A stretch of DNA of 7,208 nt from positions 1 to 7,208 of the forward strand of contig DAOVYP010000110.1 of the NCBI GenBank assembly GCA_030635565.1. Reading direction: 5' to 3'. Positions 1 through 6,957 of the stretch are shown here, in pieces (position 1 is the first letter of the stretch; the number at the start of each line of letters is the position of its first letter). Made by a program: the position numbers and the translations under genes. This stretch comes from Spirochaeta sp. (GTDB lineage Bacteria; Spirochaetota; Spirochaetia; DSM-2461). Below the pieces are notes generated by a model. It made no database searches, was not told the origin of the DNA, and saw nothing but the letters and a program-made list of their open reading frames with translations.

Positions 1-438
1 ATGGTTGTCACGCCGCGTTCCAGGAGAAGATTGGCTCTTCGGGCAGTGGCTTCCGCGAGTTCCTCCCTGGACGCGGCCCGGGTACGCCGCACCGTATCCA
101 TGATTCCTCCGCCGCCCCCGATGATATCCAGATAGGGGACTCCCGAGAGACGCCGGGCGTACTCACCCGCCCGGTTTCCGGCCCAGCATATGTGGGTATG
201 GCAGTCAATCAGCCCCGGAAAGGCCACCGTCGGCCCCGAAACTTCATCCACAAGTGCATCAGGGTAGCCGGATGACAAATCGCCCCAGCCGCCGATACCG
301 ATAATACACCCGTCAACAACGGCCAGGCCGGCATTCTTGAGAATCTCCAGCCGGCTATCCTCCAGGGGACCGCCGAGGGGCAGTTCAGCCATGGTAACCA
401 GCTGCCGGAACGGACCGATCAGGCGAGTATCAGCAGTT

Positions 439-452
<14 letters not shown>
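1..452 (-). CDS. hutI: Imidazolonepropionase, N-terminal 150 codons (cut by left edge)
   Basis: Third enzyme of histidine degradation: a cytosolic, metal-dependent amidohydrolase that hydrolyses 4-imidazolone-5-propanoate to N-formimino-L-glutamate. The frame was translated by hand from the ATG at 452-450. It opens with the family's LIGPF segment (residues 11-15), continues with [14 protein letters not shown] (35-48), and carries the metal-binding HxH motif in [16 protein letters not shown] (79-94; His85, His87). A glycine run GGGGGI (112-117) and the start of the TIM barrel follow. The family is about 400-415 residues, so a little over a third is present; the rest lies left of position 1. 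The start overlaps the hutU stop by 14 bp (439-452) and is preceded on the minus strand by GGAGA at a suitable distance, which suggests translational coupling. Identity is firm from motifs and neighbours; only truncation by the window edge limits the call. Confidence 0.95.
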
Positions 453-2086
<1,634 letters not shown>

Positions 2087-2109
<23 letters not shown>

Positions 2110-3658
2110 TTTCTTCTCCATTCAGGTCGATTCCGGCCGCTGCTGCGGATCGATATGATTCGGTAACAAGTCTGCCGGAAGCGATCAGCTGCCGGGCTGT
2201 CTCCAGGTCGTGGGCGAATACCCGGTCCTCGTCGGCATGATCGATGTGATGGCGGACCAGGTTATGACAGGCCTCCAGGATTGGTCCGGAGGTAAGCGGA
2301 CGGCGGAAGTCGAAAGCCTGGGCCGCGCATAACAGTTCCACCGCAAGGATCTTCTCCACATTGCCGCATACCTGATCGAGTTTTCGGGCTCCGATGGCGC
2401 CCATACTCACATGATCCTCCTGCCCGAGGCTCGTGGGAATACTGTCCGCGCTCGAAGGGAAGCAGAGCCCTTTGTTCTCGCTTGCCAGGGCAGCCGATGT
2501 GTACTGGGGAATCATGAATCCCGAATTGATACCCGTGTCCTTCATCAGAAGCCGAGGCAGCTCACGGGAAGAGCCGTCGAGAAGCTGGTAGGTCCGGCGG
2601 TCCGAAATGTTACCCAATTCGCTGGCACCCACGGTGGCGTAATCCAGGGGAAGAGCTATTGGTTGACCATGGAAGTTTCCCCCCGATACGGCTTCACCGT
2701 TCTTCAGGATAATCGGATTATCGGTGACCGAATTCAATTCCACGTTAAGAATCTCCTTCAGGTGAAGCCAGGCGTTCCTTGAGGCACCGTGTACCTGGGG
2801 CATGCAGCGGAGTGAGTATGGATCCTGTACCCGGTCGCAATTCTCGTGGAATTTGAGTATTCCCGAACCTTTCAGCAGGAGCCGGAGTCGACGGGCCACC
2901 AGCCGGGTTCCACGATAAGATCTGAGGTCTTGAAGTTCTTCCAGACAGGGCCTGGCCGAACCCAGCAGGGACTCAAGACTCATGGCACCGATCAGGTCGG
3001 CCGCATCGAGGATGTTGTCCATCCTGTACAGCGCCCTCACTCCCCAGGCAGTGATGAACTGAGTTCCGTTGATGAGGGCCAGTCCTTCCTTTGGGCCGAG
3101 TTCCAGAGGCTCAAGACCTGCTTCCTCAAGGGCTTCGGCTGCCGGCATTTCCTTTCCCCCGGAAACGACTTGCCCCAGGCCGATCAGGGGCAGGAAAAGA
3201 TGTGCCAATGGTGCCAGGTCGCCTGAAGCACCCACCGAGCCCTGGGAAGGGACAATGGGAATTATCCCGGATTCCAGGTGCCGGATTATCCTTTCCAGTG
3301 TGGCTGTCGCTACGCCTGAGTAACCGTAGGAGAGCGACTGGACCTTGAGAACCAGCATCAGCCGGGCCACTTCCTCGGGAACCGGATCTCCCATACCCAC
3401 GCTGTGACTCTTGAGGATGTTGGTCTGAAGATGCCGGGTTTCGTCCGCTGATATCAGGGTATCGCAGAGAGGCCCGAATCCCGTATTGATCCCGTATACA
3501 ACTCTACCGCTTTCAACAATTCTGCGAACCTGATGATGGGAAGTCTCGATGGCCTTTCTGGCCCCTTCGGCCAGGATTCCCATGCGCTCGCCTCGAGCCA
3601 GGGCCAAAGCTGCAGCGGGTGTCAGTGTGTCCTCGCCATATCGATACGGTTCGCTCAA
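2087..3658 (-). CDS. hutH: Histidine ammonia-lyase (histidase)
   Basis: First step of the pathway: non-oxidative deamination of L-histidine to trans-urocanate and ammonia, by a cytosolic homotetramer using the self-formed MIO electrophile. The 523-residue protein (family usually about 500-515) has the catalytic Tyr55 in [10 protein letters not shown] (53-62), the MIO-forming Ala144-Ser145-Gly146 triad in [22 protein letters not shown], the substrate-site segment [30 protein letters not shown] and the C-terminal [18 protein letters not shown] block. The start is a TTG (3658-3656): it sits seven bases after a GGAAGGAG ribosome site and overlaps the TGA of the regulator gene in the tetramer TTGA. 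The ATG three bases further upstream belongs to the regulator's frame (its penultimate codon), so it is not the hutH start. The gene ends 23 bp inside hutU. All expected active-site elements are intact. Confidence 0.97.
2113..2119 (-). promoter_or_regulatory. Ribosome binding site that decides the hutU start
   Basis: GGAGAAG on the minus strand overlaps the G of an upstream ATG (2121) and precedes the ATG at 2109 with ideal spacing (GGAG, then six bases). This favours the 556-residue form of HutU over the form longer by four residues. Confidence 0.7.
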
Positions 3659-4161
3659 AGCATTGCTCCTTCCATCGTAAGGTGGTTTATCACACCGCCT
3701 GCAAGATCTCCGGATTCCATTGCGCCTTCCAGGGCGGATAACGAATCCAGAAAGGCCGATGTTCCCGGTCCATCATCCAACAGGTTTTCCAGTCGGTTCT
3801 CCAGGGCTCTCCAGACAGGTCTGATCCGCTCCATCGTGGCTTCTCCGGCAGCACTGAGACGTACAGACCGTCGGCGCCGATCCTCGTGATCGACATCAAT
3901 CACCACCAGTCCCCGGGATTCCAGGACGCCAGCCAACTGGCTCACTGCGCTCTGGGATACACGCAGTCGTTCCGTCAAATCCGATACACTCAAGGTCCGG
4001 TGGTCATCCAGAAGAAAGAAGAAGGGGAACCATGACGGCTCGAAGGAAATATCCAACCCCTTGTATATGGAAGTGATCTCCGAGAGAAGCCGCTCGCTGG
4101 CCCGTCTGAGGCGGGTAGCCAGTATCAGCACCCCTCCTTCCTGAAAGATATCTCCGGTCAT
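3655..4161 (-). CDS. MarR-family winged-helix transcriptional regulator, probable hut repressor
   Basis: A 168-residue dimeric DNA-binding protein. Residues about 8-50 form the N-terminal dimerisation helices with the EPSWFPFFFLL segment (41-51), a signature I associate with the MarR subgroup that is sometimes fused to GNAT acetyltransferases; no GNAT domain is present here. The winged helix-turn-helix spans about 57-110: LSVSDLTERLRVSQSAVSQL contains the recognition helix (about 69-80), and DHEDRRRRSVRLSAAG (91-106) is the DxRxxR-type wing. The C-terminal helices return to the dimer interface. The ATG at 4161 follows GAGAGG at good spacing. It is the first gene of a coupled unit, overlapping hutH by 4 bp, and a 22-bp near-palindrome lies just upstream over the probable -10 element. 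Position and operator suggest an autoregulated repressor of the hut genes. The inducer is unknown; histidine or urocanate would be the natural guesses. Confidence 0.9.
   Translation of the reverse strand: MTGDIFQEGGVLILATRLRRASERLLSEITSIYKGLDISFEPSWFPFFFLLDDHRTLSVSDLTERLRVSQSAVSQLAGVLESRGLVVIDVDHEDRRRRSVRLSAAGEATMERIRPVWRALENRLENLLDDGPGTSAFLDSLSALEGAMESGDLAGGVINHLTMEGAML
3666..3673 (-). promoter_or_regulatory. Ribosome binding site that fixes the TTG start of hutH
   Basis: GGAAGGAG on the minus strand lies inside the last codons of the MarR-type regulator gene and seven bases before the TTG at 3658. It is the strongest Shine-Dalgarno sequence seen in the window, and there is no in-frame ATG or GTG nearby for hutH. 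A strong site may offset the weaker TTG codon. Confidence 0.75.
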
Positions 4162-4197
4162 GGTCGCCTCTCAATTGTTGTTCGGCTGAGCATGCAA

Positions 4198-4203
4198 AAT
4201 ATA
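4198..4203 (-). promoter_or_regulatory. Probable -10 element for the marR-hutH-hutU-hutI unit
   Basis: TATATT on the minus strand matches the sigma-70 -10 consensus at five of six positions and would start transcription around 4191, about 30 bases before the regulator's ATG. No good -35 hexamer is found at 16-18 bp spacing (17 bp gives GAGTTA), so the promoter is weak or needs help. The element lies within the operator palindrome. Confidence 0.4.
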
Positions 4204-4219
4204 TAAGAGCTTATGTATT
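4198..4219. promoter_or_regulatory. 22-bp near-palindrome, candidate operator of the MarR-type regulator
   Basis: The half sites are AATATATAAGA and GCTTATGTATT on the plus strand. Pairing outward from the centre (4208/4209), nine of eleven positions are complementary, with an uninterrupted five-base inner arm (ATAAG/CTTAT) and a four-base outer arm (AATA/TATT). Size, symmetry and AT content match the operators of MarR proteins. It lies 37 bp before the regulator's ATG and includes the probable -10 hexamer, so bound protein would block RNA polymerase. No second copy was seen in front of ftcD or elsewhere in the window. Confidence 0.6.
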
Positions 4220-4248
4220 CTAACTCCGAACCGGACACCCGTAAAGAA

Positions 4249-5880
4249 TCAGGTTTGCTGCTTACCACGCTTAGCCAGAACTTCGAGTATCTCTTTGCAG
4301 GTCCGCTCTGCCCGCTTATGGATTGATTCAGCCTCTTTTATAATGCGGTCGACATATTTCTCATCCCTGATATCGGCCATATTGATGAGCACGTTCCTGA
4401 GTGCACCCCAGATACCGACTTCAAGAGCCCGGGCAGCCACTTCAACATCCGATTTCGAGGCAATATTGCCGTATCCGGCCACCTGCAGCAGGCCGGCCCA
4501 GGCGCTATCGGCGATTTTCATGGTGGTCAGAGGTATGTCGATGGCCTTCTTCAGTCCGGCTTGTATCATTTCAAAGCGTATTTGTTTCTCTTCGTCTGTA
4601 CCTTTGGGCAGACGGATGGCTTTAATGTAGTCATTGAAAGCGTCCGTATCGGCGTCGATCATGGGAATTAATTGCTGTGTCGCATGATGCAGCGGTGGGA
4701 TAATCTCCCTCATTATTGTATCTGCATCCTCGAATTTACGAACCCCATAGGTCAGTTTGGCTACCATGGAACCAAGTCCGGCACCAATTGCGGCGATGGC
4801 CGCCGATGCGGAGCCCCCGCCGGGAGCGGATGTCCGGGCGGCAACTTCTTCAATGAAACAGCGAACACTCAGGCCCGCAAGCGGCTCGTATGCTTCCTCT
4901 TCCGCCTGGTACTCAATAATCTTCTCTTTCGGGATAAAAGGGGCGACTGATGCCAGACCCAGACGTTCGACAACCAGGCGGATTTTCTGATCTTCGTCGA
5001 GGATGAACAGGTTTTCCTTTTCAATATAGTATTCAGCCGCTTCAAGGATGGCATCCAGGGGAATGAGACCTACGATCTCAGATCCCACGACGGCCACGTT
5101 CAACTCCCGGGCCTCTCTTTTCGCTTCTTCAAAGAGAATGTGCATGGGTGTTACCCGGTAGTTGGTGAGATTCACCGAAACCTGGGCTACATTATATTCA
5201 TCCACGAACCAGCCCATGCCCTTTACCTCTTTGAGAAGTCCCGGTGCATCTTTACCACGACCGGCTTCACGAAGATTGAGTGCTATTCGATGTGCCTGAT
5301 TGGGAGTCGCCAGCAGATTGACATTGTAGGCGATGAGGAAGAATCTGGCCCCGGTAACTGCAGCACCCCATTCGGGAATGAACTCGGCCGGTCCGTAATC
5401 CGGCTTCCAATCATCCCTGACGATCCTGTCCTTTAGCGCTTCATATTCCCCTTGCCGTATCTGGGGAAGTTTTTTTCTGTAATCCCGGGTTGCGGCCTCT
5501 TCATACAGATAGAATGGGACGCCCAGTTCCTCAGAAGCCCGTTCCGCAAATACTTTTGATATCTCCACGCATTCATTCATGGAGACGTTGGCGACCGGGA
5601 TAAAAGGACAGACATCCATAGCCCCCATTCGCGGGTGTTCTCCTGTGTGCATGCGCATGTCGATTCGCTGTCTGGCAACACGAGCGGCGCTCAGAGCACC
5701 CTCGACGATATCTTCAGGTGACCCGACGAACGTGTAAACGGTTCGGTTGGTGGATATACCCGGATCTACATCCAATAGTGAACATCCAGGAGTTTCGCGA
5801 ATCGCAAGGGCAATGGCTTCGATAACTTCAGCATCCCGTCCTTCAGAGAAATTGGGCACGCACTCTACGATTTTTCTCAT
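4249..5880 (-). CDS. ftcD: Bifunctional glutamate formimidoyltransferase / formimidoyl-THF cyclodeaminase
   Basis: Last step of this histidine route: transfers the formimino group of formiminoglutamate to tetrahydrofolate, releasing glutamate, then cyclises 5-formimino-THF to 5,10-methenyl-THF plus ammonia. The protein has 543 residues, matching the two-domain enzyme (human FTCD is 541). The transferase part (about 1-320) has VECVPNFSEGRD (5-16) and TGEHPRMGAMDVCPF (79-93), where His82 matches the catalytic histidine. The cyclodeaminase part (about 335-535) has SAPGGGSASAAIAAIGAGLGS (351-371) and DADTDAFN (409-416). The frame is open to an ATG at 5922, but the family N-terminus begins at the ATG at 5880, preceded by CAGGA (5891-5887) at six bases, and the longer form would start at the predicted transcription start. 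It is 87 bp upstream of the regulator gene and probably has its own promoter. Both domains look intact, so no separate fchA-type gene is needed. Confidence 0.96.
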   Translation of the reverse strand: MRKIVECVPNFSEGRDAEVIEAIALAIRETPGCSLLDVDPGISTNRTVYTFVGSPEDIVEGALSAARVARQRIDMRMHTGEHPRMGAMDVCPFIPVANVSMNECVEISKVFAERASEELGVPFYLYEEAATRDYRKKLPQIRQGEYEALKDRIVRDDWKPDYGPAEFIPEWGAAVTGARFFLIAYNVNLLATPNQAHRIALNLREAGRGKDAPGLLKEVKGMGWFVDEYNVAQVSVNLTNYRVTPMHILFEEAKREARELNVAVVGSEIVGLIPLDAILEAAEYYIEKENLFILDEDQKIRLVVERLGLASVAPFIPKEKIIEYQAEEEAYEPLAGLSVRCFIEEVAARTSAPGGGSASAAIAAIGAGLGSMVAKLTYGVRKFEDADTIMREIIPPLHHATQQLIPMIDADTDAFNDYIKAIRLPKGTDEEKQIRFEMIQAGLKKAIDIPLTTMKIADSAWAGLLQVAGYGNIASKSDVEVAARALEVGIWGALRNVLINMADIRDEKYVDRIIKEAESIHKRAERTCKEILEVLAKRGKQQT

Positions 5881-5930
5881 GTCGTTTCCTGCCTGATAGG
5901 TGCATTGATGGTTTCTTAACACTCAACCCT

Positions 5931-5959
5931 CTTTTAACCTTCCAACAGACTGTCGTCAA
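5931..5959 (-). promoter_or_regulatory. Sigma-70-type promoter of ftcD
   Basis: On the minus strand TTGACG (5959-5954, five of six to the -35 consensus) is followed after exactly 17 bases by TAAAAG (5936-5931, four of six to the -10 consensus). Transcription would begin near 5924, giving a leader of about 44 bases to the ATG at 5880. A T6 run lies just upstream of the -35 element. This is the best promoter seen in the window, and it implies that ftcD can be expressed apart from the regulator-controlled hut unit. Confidence 0.6.
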
Positions 5960-6022
5960 GAAAAAAGGCGTCTCTGTGTGATTCAATTGCATCCATTTCA
6001 GACATGGTCAGTGCATTACCTT

Positions 6023-6228
6023 CTAAGTTAGTAATTTTGGCAGGTCCGAATCATTCTCCTCAAGTATTCGAAGCAGCTTCTTTTGCCAAGGTTTCGGCAT
6101 TGCTGCAAAGCGAGAGCAGAAGTCATCTTCCATGCCTTCGCCGTAGAGATGTCTTTGGCGATCTTGAGTCTACATGAAGAATCCCGACGGAACGATTCGA
6201 AGATTATGACATTGTCACCCGGCAACAC
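6023..6228 (-). pseudogene. Possible decayed small gene downstream of the lysine-rich ORF
   Basis: Two minus-strand frames here each look partly protein-like. One opens with an ATG at 6228, overlapping the upstream gene's end by 14 bp, and reads MLPGDNVIIFESFRRDSS before turning into unremarkable sequence and stopping at 6030-6028. The other is open from 6169 to a TAG at 6025-6023 and reads TQDRQRHLYG, EGMEDDFCSR, FAAMPKPWQK, KLLRILEEND, SDLPKLLT (48 residues): a charged, helix-forming stretch with the look of a genuine protein C-terminus. A single frameshift near 6150-6170 would join a plausible N-terminus to this plausible C-terminus. I do not recognise the family. Alternatives are chance open frames or the leftover end of a gene removed by deletion. 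Together with the ftcD promoter this is all I can see in the 334 bases between ftcD and the next gene. Confidence 0.3.
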
Positions 6229-6526
6229 GGAGGAACTTCTTCACTTCGTCCAAGTTCGCTTTGGACTTCTTGCGTTTCTCTTCAAACTTACGCCGTTTGA
6301 GGATCTTCATGGAGTATTCTTCCACTTTTTTCGATCCTTCTTTACCCAAATAGTCAAACTTTACCTTTTCGTTATCATGGTAGGCCAGGTAATAATAGAT
6401 ATGTCCATTACGGACTTTCTTTGAAATTGATCCCTTAGGGAACTCGGAGATCTTCTTATCGTACAGTTCAATCAGGGAGGAGAGACGGTTGGATTCTTCC
6501 AGCAGGACATCCATCACAACACTCAT
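6215..6526 (-). CDS. Small lysine-rich protein of unknown function
   Basis: A 103-residue protein with no signal peptide or membrane segment. Residues 1-30 form a probable helix (DVLLEESNRLSSLIELYDKKI). The middle, FPKGSISKKVRNGHIYYYLAYHDNEKVKFDYLGKEG (29-64), alternates glycines and aromatics as in a small beta-hairpin domain; the pattern PKGS, then YYYLAY, then KVKFxYLG recurs in small proteins of anaerobes and spirochaetes that I know only as uncharacterised. The C-terminal third is a highly basic helix (KILKRRKFEEKRKKSKANLDEVKKFL), possibly coiled coil and possibly nucleic-acid binding by charge alone. The ATG at 6526 follows AAGGGG at six bases, which supports a real start. By eye the gene is more AT-rich and lysine-rich than the hut genes, consistent with a separate origin. 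It is divergent from the toxin-antitoxin genes on its right and is followed by a possible gene remnant. Confidence 0.7.
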   Translation of the reverse strand: MSVVMDVLLEESNRLSSLIELYDKKISEFPKGSISKKVRNGHIYYYLAYHDNEKVKFDYLGKEGSKKVEEYSMKILKRRKFEEKRKKSKANLDEVKKFLRVAG

Positions 6527-6556
6527 TGTATACCCCTTATGGGTAATAGAGAGGTA

Positions 6557-6597
6557 TTGCCTAACAATGATGTAGATCAGCAGGTGATGTTAGGCAA
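6557..6597. repeat. Perfect 10-bp inverted repeat with attC-like core sites
   Basis: TTGCCTAACA (6557-6566) is repeated in perfect inversion as TGTTAGGCAA (6588-6597) around a 21-base loop. The inner GCCTAAC (6559-6565) and GTTAGGC (6589-6595) fit the integron attC R'' (RYYYAAC) and R' (GTTRRRY) consensus, and the AA after R'' is also usual. The 37-bp span between outer core ends is shorter than the roughly 55-60 bp minimum of known attC sites, and no clear paired L''/L' boxes are visible. It could be a shrunken attC site, an end of some other mobile element, or an operator. There is no T-tract, so it is not a typical terminator. Confidence 0.55.
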
Positions 6598-6642
6598 GTA
6601 TTTGAGGTGAAAAAGGACAATTTGGTGTCACGGGTAAATTGA

Positions 6643-6652
6643 TTGATATCAA
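6643..6652. promoter_or_regulatory. Perfect palindrome upstream of the toxin-antitoxin promoter
   Basis: TTGATATCAA is a perfect 10-bp palindrome. Its TGATATC core recurs at 6709-6715 and, as TGATACC, at 6720-6726, both next to the antitoxin start. Shared cores at three places upstream of a ribbon-helix-helix antitoxin suggest binding sites, though sequences this short also arise by chance. Confidence 0.3.
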
Positions 6653-6694
6653 CGAAACTGCAGCACCTCACAGTTCGGCTCAGCCTCTTGAGTC

Positions 6695-6723
6695 TTGCAG
6701 TTAATTCATGATATCGTTATGAT
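6695..6723 (+). promoter_or_regulatory. Promoter of the toxin-antitoxin operon, probably giving a leaderless mRNA
   Basis: TTGCAG (6695-6700) and TATGAT (6718-6723) are separated by 17 bases. The -10 hexamer matches the consensus at five of six positions; the -35 keeps only the TTG. The expected transcription start, six or seven bases after the -10, falls at 6729-6730, the A of the antitoxin ATG. No Shine-Dalgarno sequence precedes that ATG, which agrees with leaderless translation. Confidence 0.5.
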
Positions 6724-6731
6724 ACCGGTAT
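6708..6731. promoter_or_regulatory. Direct and inverted repeats over the antitoxin start, candidate autoregulatory operator
   Basis: ATGATATC (6708-6715) and ATGATACC (6719-6726) repeat with an 11-base period, about one helical turn, and the perfect palindrome ATACCGGTAT (6722-6731) overlaps both the -10 element and the ATG. FitA/VapB-type antitoxins bind such sites as ribbon-helix-helix dimers to repress their own operon, so the arrangement suits autoregulation. No experimental site is known here. Confidence 0.45.
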
Positions 6732-6957
6732 GAAATCAATACTGATTCGGGATCTGCCTGAACAGACTCTGGAGAACCTCAAACGACTGGCGAAATATCA
6801 CCATAGATCCCTGCAGGGTGAGTTGCATTTCATATTGGAAGACGCATCGGAGCGAGCTCCGAGACATAATTCGGGGTCACTCAGAATAAAAACCGTCAAT
6901 ACAAGGAATCAGGGAACCTGGAGTCGGGAAGAGATGTATGGTGATGAAGCGAGGTGA
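6730..6957 (+). CDS. FitA/VapB-type ribbon-helix-helix antitoxin
   Basis: A 75-residue antitoxin. Residues 1-42 form the ribbon-helix-helix DNA-binding domain: KSILIRDLP (2-10) is the beta strand that pairs in the dimer and enters the DNA major groove, and ENLKRLAKYHHRSLQGELHF is the two-helix part with the SLQGEL signature of FitA-like proteins. A flexible linker (about 43-60) leads to the C-terminal TWSREEMYGDEAR (63-75), which in this family wraps the partner toxin; an arginine there typically blocks the PIN active site. Its stop overlaps the toxin gene by 14 bp, so the two are coupled. It should neutralise the toxin and, as a complex with it, repress the shared promoter. No ribosome site precedes the ATG. 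Family assignment is firm; the exact subfamily name is less so. Confidence 0.9.
   Translation: MKSILIRDLPEQTLENLKRLAKYHHRSLQGELHFILEDASERAPRHNSGSLRIKTVNTRNQGTWSREEMYGDEAR

Noticed and set aside
4225..4235. TCCG-AAC-CGGA mini hairpin after ftcD, considered as a terminator
   Set aside because: The stem is only four pairs and no T-run follows, so it is unlikely to stop transcription between ftcD and the regulator gene.
5881..5922. Extended ftcD start at 5922 adding fourteen N-terminal residues
   Set aside because: The extra residues are not part of the family N-terminus, no ribosome site precedes them, and they would begin at the predicted transcription start; CAGGA before the ATG at 5880 supports the shorter form.
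5961..5966. T6 run on the minus strand upstream of the ftcD promoter, considered as the terminator of the small upstream gene
   Set aside because: No GC-rich stem precedes it. It may instead help the adjacent promoter as AT-rich upstream DNA.
6083..6424. 113-codon plus-strand frame rich in phenylalanine and leucine
   Set aside because: It reads hydrophobic only because it is the complement of lysine- and glutamate-rich codons in the small gene; that gene has a good ribosome site and this frame does not.
6603..6670. TGAGGTG (6603-6609) and CACCTCA (6664-6670) inverted repeat
   Set aside because: Seven-base arms separated by 54 bases are easily expected by chance, and nothing else marks them.
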